Shown: positions 1 to 8,035 of the stretch, one piece after another
Layout of the letters: each line of letters opens with the position of its first letter
Position numbering within the stretch: the stretch's first letter is position 1
Assembly (NCBI GenBank): GCA_023819025.1
Contig: JAMWDC010000009.1
Location: forward strand, 1-14,816
DNA length: 14,816 bases
Reading direction: 5' to 3'
Origin: Candidatus Omnitrophota bacterium
Lineage (GTDB): Bacteria > Omnitrophota > Omnitrophia > Omnitrophales > Aquincolibacteriaceae
Translations under genes and position numbers: made by a program
The notes under the pieces: generated by a model
Told to the model about the DNA's origin: nothing
Database searches by the model: none
The model's input: the letters and a program-made list of their open reading frames with translations, nothing else

Positions 1-235
1 TACGCGGGACTGGGCCAACTTCAGATCCTCGGGGAAACGGAAACGGGTGCCGCTGATGCGCCATAAAAATGCACTTAATGCATCGGCATCTGAATAATCC
101 ACCACTGCCAAGCGGGTCTGGAAAGATTTTTCCAAGCGATCGGATGGGCCGGCTAGGGCTGTGCCGGAAACAAATGACAGGTCAGCTAAAAAAAAAAGAA
201 AATGTAACGATCAACACCCGACACAGGATCTGCAT
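1..235 (-). CDS. Secreted protein with secretin/STN-like N-terminus (partial, runs off window)
   Basis: An open frame starts at the ATG at 235 and continues without a stop to the window edge, giving 78 codons of an unfinished gene. The start is one base after the TAA of the HAMP gene (TAAAATG), so it is the next gene of the same operon; the upstream Shine-Dalgarno is weak. Residues 1-29 form a signal peptide (MQILCRVLIVTFSFFLADLS, then a small-residue region ending near TALAG). The mature part contains VDYSDADALSAFLWRISGT followed by RFRFPEDLKLAQSRV. This follows the pattern of secretin and TonB short N-terminal (STN) domains: a short strand, a helix with 'D..L...L....G', then a strand and 'P..L....V'. 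That assignment rests on a short stretch and is tentative. The rest of the protein, including any secretin or TonB-dependent barrel, lies outside the window. Confidence 0.6.
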
Positions 236-236
236 T

Positions 237-806
237 TTATTTCGACGTTCTCATTTGATCGAGGCCCGAGCGTAGGTTTTTCAGAGCGTCCTCGATCCGT
301 TTCATCCGATCATCACCGCCGGATTCTTTGACGATCGACAAGGCTTGAGTAATGCCACGTTTTAAATCGCCCACGCGGACATCCATGGCCTCGAGAAACA
401 AATTCATCTGATGATTGAGATCGTGAAGCTCGTCGGTGCGCCGGAGTTTGACCCGTTGGATAAAATCGCCGTCCTTGGCGGCCTCTAAGGTCTTTTCAAA
501 CCGGTAGAGCGCCCCGCCGATCCGGTGGGAAAGATACATAAAAACAAAGACCCCCATGATGGCCACCGCCGCACCCACCAGGGACACGATCACCACGAAA
601 TCAGTCAGAAAGAAGCTTCCGGTGTTCTGGATAGTAAACTCGGTACCCCGGTAAGCCGCTGTCAGGGTCCCCTTGGAGACATACATAAAAAGGGCATAAA
701 TCATCAGACCTTCCAGAAGCAAAAGGCCCACAAATTTGAGAAAGAAATTCGCCTGAAACTTCTTTTTGACAAAATAATTCCGCCGCCGGCTTTTGGGTTT
801 CGCCAT
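237..806 (-). CDS. Two-TM HAMP-domain membrane protein without output domain
   Basis: This 189-residue inner-membrane protein has a very basic N-terminus (KPKSRRR, VKKKFQ), a first membrane helix at about 20-43, a short periplasmic loop at about 44-67 and a second helix at about 68-92. A HAMP-like segment follows at about 93-145 (LSHRIGGALYRFEKTLEAAK, GDF, then RRTDELHDL). HAMP domains relay conformational change from membrane to cytoplasm. The last 45 residues are charged helix and probable coiled coil; I see no kinase, cyclase or methyl-accepting signalling domain, and the protein is too short to hold one. It therefore probably signals through a partner or acts as a scaffold. The gene begins one base after the TAA of the SurA-like gene (TAACATG) with AAGGAT as a distant Shine-Dalgarno, and ends one base before the next ATG. 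The topology is clear; the partner is unknown. Confidence 0.85.
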   Translation of the reverse strand: MAKPKSRRRNYFVKKKFQANFFLKFVGLLLLEGLMIYALFMYVSKGTLTAAYRGTEFTIQNTGSFFLTDFVVIVSLVGAAVAIMGVFVFMYLSHRIGGALYRFEKTLEAAKDGDFIQRVKLRRTDELHDLNHQMNLFLEAMDVRVGDLKRGITQALSIVKESGGDDRMKRIEDALKNLRSGLDQMRTSK

Positions 807-807
807 G

Positions 808-1602
808 TTAGAGTTTCATCCTTTGAAGATTCTCCCGATGGACCTCGATGCGGGATCCGGTCCGAAGATCATCAAGCCACTTTTTAAGTGCCTGCTGCCT
901 AGCCAATGCGGTCGCTTTCTTCCGGATCTCGTCTTTTAATTCCTCGTAGGGCGCTACTGCCGTTTGAGATTTTTCTTTTAAGTAAACCAGATAATATTCG
1001 CCGTCATCCTCGAGGATTCGTTTGTCGCCTTGAGCAAGCGTAAAGGCCTTTGCGAGCACCGATAGAGCAACATCTTCGTAGGTCAGCGGGCCCATCTCCT
1101 GATCCCATTTCACTTCGTCAACCGGAAGTTCGGCGAGTTTTTTCACGAGATCCGCATCTTTCCTTTTAACGACATCTAGAGTCAACCGATAAGACATGTT
1201 TTCATAATAACGTTTCATGTCGTCTTCGGTCACAGGGTCGGGCTCCGGCTGTTGTTTTTCCTTAAACTGGATCAGATCCCGGATCAAAGTCTGCTCCCAA
1301 TAGAGTTTGATGGAGTGAATAAACCGCTCTTGTTCATCGAGACGGTTCTTTTTAGCCTCCTGAATCAGGAGGCGTTTATCGATCATCGTCTGAAGGAAAT
1401 CTTCGAGCTGAGTGGGAGTGGCCAGGAAATGAGGATCCTGTGCGGATTTTACGGCCAGCTCCTTTTCAAGGTCCTGGGCATAGATGGGTTCACCGTTTAC
1501 GGCAGCGATGATATCTCCGGCCGGAATTCTTTTTTTTGTACATCCTGCAAACAGAATGAACACCGCAAGAAAAAAAACGGGGGAAAACTTAATGATCCTC
1601 AT
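808..1602 (-). CDS. SurA/PrsA-like peptidyl-prolyl isomerase family lipoprotein
   Basis: A 264-residue lipoprotein. The signal peptide ends in a lipobox LFAGC, so Cys21 would be lipidated; Thr at +2 fits outer-membrane sorting. Residues about 30-115 match the SurA N-terminal chaperone fold: IIAAVNGEPIYAQDLEKEL, then FLQTMIDKRLLIQEAKK and a long charged helix. Residues about 125-215 occupy the parvulin position (TEDDMKRYYE, the PLTYEDV stretch, FTLAQGD, then EYYLVYLKEK), but the domain is short and typical parvulin catalytic residues are not obvious, so chaperone rather than isomerase activity is likely. A basic helix closes the protein. Such proteins escort beta-barrel or secreted clients through the periplasm. 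Its place eight bases after the giant FecR gene, in an operon with a beta-barrel protein, suggests these are its clients (inference). The ATG follows AAGAAGCGG, a modest ribosome binding site. Confidence 0.82.
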   Translation of the reverse strand: MRIIKFSPVFFLAVFILFAGCTKKRIPAGDIIAAVNGEPIYAQDLEKELAVKSAQDPHFLATPTQLEDFLQTMIDKRLLIQEAKKNRLDEQERFIHSIKLYWEQTLIRDLIQFKEKQQPEPDPVTEDDMKRYYENMSYRLTLDVVKRKDADLVKKLAELPVDEVKWDQEMGPLTYEDVALSVLAKAFTLAQGDKRILEDDGEYYLVYLKEKSQTAVAPYEELKDEIRKKATALARQQALKKWLDDLRTGSRIEVHRENLQRMKL

Positions 1603-1610
1603 CCGCTTCT

Positions 1611-4600
1611 TTATACGGCTTCTCCGCCGCCCCCTCTATCGCCCCATACGCCCGAGGCAATCCCTTGAAAGGTACCGGAAGTTTCACCGGTCTGAGCATA
1701 ATTGCCTGCTGCTTGACCGAGGATATCGTTTCCGTTCACCGAACCGGTCACATTCGCATTCCACAAACCGTTCGACCAATTGAAACCATTCAGTTGCACC
1801 TGGTCAGCCCCGTTGATAAATTGCATGGCCCAATCATTGCTCTCGAGCCCGTTCCAAACGCCGTCATGGATAAGTGCCGCCCATATCCCTTCTTGGGCCG
1901 TTTGAGAAATGGCATACAGGTTCATATCCATCTGCGCTGTGAGAGTGCCTCCCGCGTTAAACCCGCCGGAGCCCGTTACGTCTGTGATATTAACGACCTC
2001 GGTAATCGGAAGGTTGATCAGATTCGCAACCGCAAAAACGCTCGTGGTCACTTCGGCAAGATCCGTAAGATCGACAAGTTCCTCAACCTCGACCCACTCT
2101 CCGGCTCCGACAGCCTGCCATTCTTCCCCTTCAATTTCAAAGCTGCCTTCTTTAAAGCTACCTTCGACTTGCCCGGTCATCGTGCCTATATCCATATTAA
2201 TACCGGCGTGGCCTTCTTCGTCGAATTCGGGTCCTCCGATCCAAACCCCTTTGACATCTCCGGTAAAATTTCCTTCGGTCCAATCATCGCCTTCGGCAAG
2301 ACCCAAGATATACGGCCCATCCCATAACGGTCCGTCCTCGCCGTCATATCCGACAAACGGAATACTCCATTCCGGCGAAGATACTTGCTGATAAATCCCG
2401 TAAATCCCGGCCGCGATGGTCCCCCACACACCCCAATCATTCCCATCTAAATTTTCATAATCGATGGACCTTACGGTCCATGTCGAGGAAATCCATCCGC
2501 CGTCTTCAAATCCACCGTGCTGTCCGACCATTTCAAGTTCGCTTGATCTCACATAATCTGAAAAGTCTTCCGGATCAATGCCCGTCTCGTCTTTGACCAC
2601 CGCAGTTAACGTTCCTTCAAGCATCCACATACCGATTGCATCATAATATGAACCGGTAAAATCACCGAACAAACGACCAACGTTTCCGAGGGGATCGATA
2701 TAAATTCCTACCAGAAAACTGCCTATCTCGCCGTCGACCCATTGAGAAGCCACCCCTCCATAAAACGCGCCTCCATCCATAGTCGTCCATTTTTCCGAAG
2801 GATAGTTATAGCTCATTGCTGGTGTAAACCATAGATATGGTTCCGTTCCTTTCATGATCTCATGGCTGCCAATCGCCACAAATTCCGAAGGCGCAGTCCA
2901 CGGAGAATTCACGCCGGCCACGAGTCCAACACCCGTGTTGCCGGCATTTTCAAGATTCCCGCCATCGTTATAATAGAGCGATTGATTCGCACCCTCACAA
3001 AAGGGATCACCAATGATTCCGCTGAAGGCAATATCTTCGCGCGTCTCATAGCCGACACAAACACCGGCCCAGGTACCCGCATTCCCTTCCGTAGCTTCAT
3101 ACGTCCCATAGACATCCCCATAGGTCCGGAGTATATCTCCTGAGGCTAAACGAATCGCTGTGCCACCGCCGGAACCTTGCATCAGACCGTTTTCCCAATT
3201 TCCCTTAAAAACATCCAACACGGCAAATCCGTCATACTGATAGGCATTCCAGATAGTCCACTGAGTACCGTTCTGAGGATTGAAGTAGGAATTTCCCCCA
3301 TACTCGCCGAATCTCAGTTCCATCACATTGCCATAAGCTTCCTCGAGATCTCCCACGGAGTAATTGGTTCCGGAATAAGGCCCGCCGATGATCGAACCGC
3401 CGTCCTCATTGAAAATACCGAACAGGCTGCTTTCCTCTTCCTCGAAATACCTCGGATAAATTGTGTCGAGGAACGATTCCGGCCCAAGTTCTAAGATGGG
3501 TCCTATCGCGAACGGCTGTAGTGTCCCTCCGGCCGTTGCCATTTGAATGTCCGGATAGAAATTACCGGATGCGTCACCGATAAGAAAACCGGCATTCCTG
3601 TCCGGATCCATATAAAGGGCATAGATCGAACCGTCCAATAAGCCGTCATGAATCAGTCCGCCGGTGACTCCGAAAAATGCACCGCCGTCCATAGTGGTTG
3701 AAAGCTTAACCTCATATTCATCGGACTGGTCATAACTTGCACTTTCGATTGTGGTATTCCACACGCCGGCAAAAGCCGGGTTTTCTGGAACTTGGAATTC
3801 TCCGATCATAAGATAATCCGCCGGAGCATTCCAGGGGGAAGATGCGCCGCCGATCAGACCGAAATCCGATCCGGCCCAGACAAGGGTACCGTTGTCATTC
3901 TCATAAATCGTTTCGCCTTCCTCACTCCAGAATCCCGAAAAAGTCATGGGCTCGACGGTTGCCGCAGCAATCGCCGTACCGACCCAAGTCCCGGTTCCTT
4001 CTTCGCCTTCTTCGTAGATTCCATAAAAATCGCCGGAAACATTTTCAAGGCGCCCGTAATCAAGATCGATCGCTTGCCCGCTCACCTGGCCCCGGATGAT
4101 TTCATTTTCCCAAGACCCGTCAATCCAAAGCAGTTGAGCAAAGTCATTATAGACTTCCCGTATCCCGCCGGTCCATTGAGTTTCGTTTTCGGGATTCGAA
4201 TAGGTATTGTTCTTTCCGAATCTGACAGTGCCCAGGTTCCAGAGGGCATCTTCATAGTTCCCGATCGAGTAGTTCTCACCCTCGTCGCTCCCAGCCACAA
4301 CCGAGCCGCTGCCCGCACCGAAACTCCCAAAAAACGCGCTGCCGTCTTCTTCCACAAACGGATCGATCACAATCACATCCAGAAGATCTTCCGGATCAAG
4401 TTCCGGCATTTCACCGAATTTTTCCGCCGTCAACGTACCTTCCATACTCCACATCCCGATCAAATCATAAAAATCACCGGAGATCGTACCCTTCAGGATA
4501 CCGACATTGTGATCCGGATCCATGTAGAGAGCATAAAGAGATCCTTCGCCCGCACCGTTGACGATCGTTCCTGCCGTCACTCCAAAAAATGCACCGCCGT

Positions 4601-7600
4601 CCTGAGTAATCGAACCGCCGCACGAACTCTCGAATGTCGTATTGAACAGCATCGGCTGCGGATCGGCTTCATACCCGTACTGCCCCATAGCCAGATAATC
4701 CGCGGGCGCCTGCCAGGGCGAACTCACCGCGCCGAACAGACCGTAACTCGCGCCAACTTGATCGAGATTTCCGTTGTTATTAATGTAAAGAGCGCCGTCA
4801 CTGCCATCGTCTCCGCCCCAAAGACCGTTAAAACTCAGCCATTGGTCCTGCGATACGGCAAGCGTAGTGCCGATCCATGTGCCGCTCCCGGATTCTTCTT
4901 CATCGAAAAGTCCGTAAAACTTTCCTTCCAAAGTCGCCATGCGGTCCCGCATGAGTTCGATGCCGGTCAGATCGCCGTAAATCAATCCGTCCACCCAAGT
5001 CCCTTGGACCGTATAAAGGTCATAAGAAAGAGGATCTGCGGACCAAATGTATCCGGTCCACTCCGTGGATCCTTCCGGATTATCATAGATATCCTCCGAG
5101 CCGAAGCGTAATCCTAGAATTCCCCACATAAAATTCCCGGTTTCTTTACCCCCGAGCACAAAGTAGGAACCCATGACACTTGAACCGTAAATAAATCCTT
5201 CACGGTTTCCGAAATATCCGGCAAGGTTCATATCAAAACTTTCACTTTCGATGTTGTCCCGAAAATCTTCCGGCGCGATATCGGTCCGTAATTCCACAAA
5301 TTTCGTTTCCAGACCGCCTTCGGCTCTCCACATCGCGCTGTTGGGATCATAAGAACCCTCGACATCGCCGACGATCAAACCGGTCTCTTGATCCGGATCC
5401 ATATAAATTCCGAACAAACTGCCGTCCATACTCTCTTTGTCCCAAATCCCGGTCGTGAATCCGTAAAAGGCGCCGCCATCGAGTGCCGTCGGAAGACCCG
5501 CTGATTGATTAAAACTTTCGACCGGGGTATGCCAAAGATAGCGGCCTTCTCCCGCGCTCGTGTCATATTCGCCGAGGGCCATATATTCTCCGGAACCATC
5601 CCACGGCAAAGTTACGGCACCGATGAGTCCGCGTTCGGTTCCGGCATAAGTCATGTTACCACCATCGTTGTAATAAAGAGAGGTATATTCCGTGCCCCAT
5701 TTCCCCGAAAATGACAAGGGTTGGATTTGGATCAGGGCCACTCCCACACCTTCATAGTTCGGGTAGCCGTAGTAACCTTCCCCCTCTCCTCCCCATTCTC
5801 CGTAGCCGCTTTCATACAAGCCGGTCGTGTTGCCCGAATAGAGAATCATTTTTTCGTAATCCAGGTAAATTCCCTCATATTGGGTTCTCAAGATCGCATC
5901 GCCGTCATCGCTTCCCTGAATCAATCCAACCGCGTAGCCCGTACCCTCATCCATTTTTTCGAAAAACGTGCCTTGCCACGTCAGATCGCCATCGGAATTA
6001 TTGTAATAGCCGGAAAAAACGGATCTGGAAATTCCCCAATCCGCGCCCCCTGTAATAGAAAAATATTCCCTTTTGAATTCAAAATCGAACGAACCGTAAC
6101 CTTCGGAAAACTGGCCGGCCATCCTTCCACTATTCGGCCCGGTATGAACGATGGACTCCGCCAAACTGGAAGGCGGGATAGATATTGGTTCGACGGGAAT
6201 CGATTCAAGAACTCCGCGCCCCAGAAAAGTGCTGTCTTCGGGTCCGGTATCGCCCCCCATCAATCCCAGCATCGCTCCGGCCATACCGGAGGGATCGATA
6301 AAAAATCCGGCCATAAGACCTTCCCAACTATGCCATGTGCCGGCTACCGTTCCTTCGATATTTCCTCCGTCTGAACTTTCTCCGCTGACATTGCCTCCCC
6401 AGAGATTTCCGCCTTCGCTGTTTTCAACGGTCCCCTTCACTTCGACTCCGCTCGCACCGTTCCAAAGATTTGTGGTATCCGATACGGACATGGATGCCTT
6501 AATTGATTCACCGCTCATATTCAAAAGCGTATCGTAACTACCAAAAACACCGTTTACCCTCGCATTCATCCCAGAAGCCGCAGGTTCTTCCGATGGAGTC
6601 GTCGGACCGTTCACATTGGGCGGCACAACATTAAAAGGCTGGTTGTTATTGCCCGTATCGCCTCCCGTCATATTCGTATTATTCCCGCCTTCATTGCCTC
6701 CGGGGGGGGGCACATCCCCTTCTTCGTTGGGATCCGGATTGGAGTAACCGTATTCGTCCGGATCACCCGAATCACTTCCCCAATCCTGCCCGAATTCGCT
6801 CCGCTCTTCGCTTGTCGTATTCGCCGGCTCCGTAATATTTCCTTGATCATCCGAAGAGGCGGTCATGCCTGCATACACTGTCTTGGTGGCCTGAGAAAAT
6901 TGATTATAGATGTAGCCGTCGCCTCCCTCGAAAAAGGCCTTGGTGACGGTCGCCGAAATAATCAAATACATAATCGTCCCGCGCACGCCACAGACCGCAG
7001 TCGGAGTCTGTACTTCAAAACTGGAACCGGGAGTGATCTGGCGTAGTTTGGCACGGATGCGGCCAAACTCGGATTCAAACAAGTTTTTATATTCGCCGGT
7101 CTTCGGATTGCGACTCAAAATACGGATCATCATCTGAGTCTTCGGCCTTAGTTCGATAATATGACCGTTATCCAAGCTGATCTCCACACTGCCGTTTTCG
7201 CCCGTCTCAATCTTGTCACCAGGATAAAGGACTTCCTTGATGTTCGGGAGATGCCAGTCCTTGGAATGATTCGGTTGAACTCGGACCGAACCGGAAATTT
7301 TCATGACGACCGCGCGTGTCATTTCCCGGTCCTTAGTAACTTCGACGGATTCCCGGATGGTCGGCCCAGTCTGCGACTCGAGCTTACTTTTTTCCACGGC
7401 AAGATATTCGCGGGGCAGTACCGGCGGTCCGTCATAAGGAACCAACAAGGCTTTCCCTTTGCTGACCTCAACAATCTTGTCCGGAAAATTCACATGATGA
7501 GCGGCAAAGGTACCTTCTTTGACCAAAACGCTAGTGGATGATTTAAGAAATGAAACAAAGATATCGGATCCCTTAACGAAACCTGCTGCGTTGGGAGTTG

Positions 7601-7985
7601 TGATATCAAACGGGGCTTCCGATTTGGACTTGGCGACGATCGCGCGGAGGATACCCCGGTCCAGATGAATAACACCTCCCTTGCGATGTCCAAAGGTATC
7701 CATCGTATATTTTTCGATGCGGATCAGGGAATTGTCTCCCAACCTCAACACGGATCCGTCAACCAGAGTAAGCTCGGCCTTGGAATAAGTTTTAGTTCGC
7801 AGGGCATCGCCCACACCAATCGTTTCGCCGACGACAACGGGGAAATAAGCCTCCCCTCCTCCGGCATACCGGTCCACCCGGCCTTCGATATACGTCACAG
7901 TACCCGCCTGTTCGGCAAAAACAAACGAACTACTCATGAGCATAAAACCGCCTAACACCGCAAAATGAATTTTGATGGCCTTCAT
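1611..7985 (-). CDS. Giant secreted FecR-domain repeat protein (about 2,124 aa)
   Basis: The protein starts with a signal peptide (MKAIKIHFAVLGGF, cleavage near FVFAEQ). Two FecR domains follow: about 28-180 (EGRVDRY, GVGDALRT, LVDGSVLRLGDNS, FDITTPNAAGFVKGSD) and about 228-375 (GSVRVQP, YPGDKIETGENGSVEI, FEVQTPTAVCGVRGT). Residues about 395-475 are a linker rich in Gly, Asn, Pro, Asp and Glu. The rest is predicted beta-rich sequence, high in Gly, Trp, Tyr and acidic residues, with four divergent repeats of about 300 residues. Segments near 505-555 and 2065-2118 resemble each other (NLWNGASGVEVKG against NGLWNANVTGSVNG). There is no membrane anchor, sorting signal or C-terminal barrel; it ends GGGGEAV. 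Classical FecR is a 300-residue regulator next to fecI and fecA, so this is a different architecture, more like a surface or adhesin-like giant. AAGGAGGG precedes tandem starts GTG(7988)ATG(7985); I chose the ATG, nine bases after the Shine-Dalgarno. Function unknown. Confidence 0.88.
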   Translation of the reverse strand: MKAIKIHFAVLGGFMLMSSSFVFAEQAGTVTYIEGRVDRYAGGGEAYFPVVVGETIGVGDALRTKTYSKAELTLVDGSVLRLGDNSLIRIEKYTMDTFGHRKGGVIHLDRGILRAIVAKSKSEAPFDITTPNAAGFVKGSDIFVSFLKSSTSVLVKEGTFAAHHVNFPDKIVEVSKGKALLVPYDGPPVLPREYLAVEKSKLESQTGPTIRESVEVTKDREMTRAVVMKISGSVRVQPNHSKDWHLPNIKEVLYPGDKIETGENGSVEISLDNGHIIELRPKTQMMIRILSRNPKTGEYKNLFESEFGRIRAKLRQITPGSSFEVQTPTAVCGVRGTIMYLIISATVTKAFFEGGDGYIYNQFSQATKTVYAGMTASSDDQGNITEPANTTSEERSEFGQDWGSDSGDPDEYGYSNPDPNEEGDVPPPGGNEGGNNTNMTGGDTGNNNQPFNVVPPNVNGPTTPSEEPAASGMNARVNGVFGSYDTLLNMSGESIKASMSVSDTTNLWNGASGVEVKGTVENSEGGNLWGGNVSGESSDGGNIEGTVAGTWHSWEGLMAGFFIDPSGMAGAMLGLMGGDTGPEDSTFLGRGVLESIPVEPISIPPSSLAESIVHTGPNSGRMAGQFSEGYGSFDFEFKREYFSITGGADWGISRSVFSGYYNNSDGDLTWQGTFFEKMDEGTGYAVGLIQGSDDGDAILRTQYEGIYLDYEKMILYSGNTTGLYESGYGEWGGEGEGYYGYPNYEGVGVALIQIQPLSFSGKWGTEYTSLYYNDGGNMTYAGTERGLIGAVTLPWDGSGEYMALGEYDTSAGEGRYLWHTPVESFNQSAGLPTALDGGAFYGFTTGIWDKESMDGSLFGIYMDPDQETGLIVGDVEGSYDPNSAMWRAEGGLETKFVELRTDIAPEDFRDNIESESFDMNLAGYFGNREGFIYGSSVMGSYFVLGGKETGNFMWGILGLRFGSEDIYDNPEGSTEWTGYIWSADPLSYDLYTVQGTWVDGLIYGDLTGIELMRDRMATLEGKFYGLFDEEESGSGTWIGTTLAVSQDQWLSFNGLWGGDDGSDGALYINNNGNLDQVGASYGLFGAVSSPWQAPADYLAMGQYGYEADPQPMLFNTTFESSCGGSITQDGGAFFGVTAGTIVNGAGEGSLYALYMDPDHNVGILKGTISGDFYDLIGMWSMEGTLTAEKFGEMPELDPEDLLDVIVIDPFVEEDGSAFFGSFGAGSGSVVAGSDEGENYSIGNYEDALWNLGTVRFGKNNTYSNPENETQWTGGIREVYNDFAQLLWIDGSWENEIIRGQVSGQAIDLDYGRLENVSGDFYGIYEEGEEGTGTWVGTAIAAATVEPMTFSGFWSEEGETIYENDNGTLVWAGSDFGLIGGASSPWNAPADYLMIGEFQVPENPAFAGVWNTTIESASYDQSDEYEVKLSTTMDGGAFFGVTGGLIHDGLLDGSIYALYMDPDRNAGFLIGDASGNFYPDIQMATAGGTLQPFAIGPILELGPESFLDTIYPRYFEEEESSLFGIFNEDGGSIIGGPYSGTNYSVGDLEEAYGNVMELRFGEYGGNSYFNPQNGTQWTIWNAYQYDGFAVLDVFKGNWENGLMQGSGGGTAIRLASGDILRTYGDVYGTYEATEGNAGTWAGVCVGYETREDIAFSGIIGDPFCEGANQSLYYNDGGNLENAGNTGVGLVAGVNSPWTAPSEFVAIGSHEIMKGTEPYLWFTPAMSYNYPSEKWTTMDGGAFYGGVASQWVDGEIGSFLVGIYIDPLGNVGRLFGDFTGSYYDAIGMWMLEGTLTAVVKDETGIDPEDFSDYVRSSELEMVGQHGGFEDGGWISSTWTVRSIDYENLDGNDWGVWGTIAAGIYGIYQQVSSPEWSIPFVGYDGEDGPLWDGPYILGLAEGDDWTEGNFTGDVKGVWIGGPEFDEEGHAGINMDIGTMTGQVEGSFKEGSFEIEGEEWQAVGAGEWVEVEELVDLTDLAEVTTSVFAVANLINLPITEVVNITDVTGSGGFNAGGTLTAQMDMNLYAISQTAQEGIWAALIHDGVWNGLESNDWAMQFINGADQVQLNGFNWSNGLWNANVTGSVNGNDILGQAAGNYAQTGETSGTFQGIASGVWGDRGGGGEAV
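2560..5730 (-). repeat. Four divergent ~300-residue tandem repeats inside the giant FecR protein
   Basis: The same ordered motifs recur four times at roughly 885-935 bases. 'PW..(A/S)' followed by '(Y/F)(L/M/V)(A/M)(L/M/I)G' falls near residues 797, 1092, 1386 and 1698. 'DGGAF(Y/F)G' falls near 836, 1129, 1434 and 1739. 'Y(M/I)DP' followed by '(T/N).G.L.G(D/T)' falls near 865, 1157, 1461 and 1765. Each unit also carries 'RFG....Y.NP', 'T.WT' and 'GTW.G', though the last unit is missing some of these at its end. Copies differ at many positions, so this is old duplication rather than recent slippage. Unit boundaries are approximate, read by eye. Confidence 0.8.
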
Positions 7986-7993
7986 CACGAAGA

Positions 7994-8001
7994 CCCTCCT
8001 T
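7994..8001 (-). promoter_or_regulatory. Strong ribosome binding site of the giant FecR gene
   Basis: AAGGAGGG on the minus strand lies six bases before GTG(7988) and nine before ATG(7985). Both starts are in frame, so the product differs by one residue. This is the strongest Shine-Dalgarno in the operon, consistent with high translation of the largest gene. Confidence 0.75.
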
Positions 8002-8035
8002 CAGACAAGCCAAGTATTAAAACGTACACATCCCA

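Noticed and set aside
1665..2327. Plus-strand open frame of 220 codons, and several similar ones up to 7955
   Set aside because: All are antisense to the giant gene, whose signal peptide, FecR domains and repeats are clear; the shadows lack recognisable protein features.
3792..5111. Plus-strand open frame of 439 codons
   Set aside because: It lies wholly opposite the repeat region of the giant FecR gene, has many arginines, prolines and isoleucines typical of an antisense shadow, and shows no domain or ribosome binding site.
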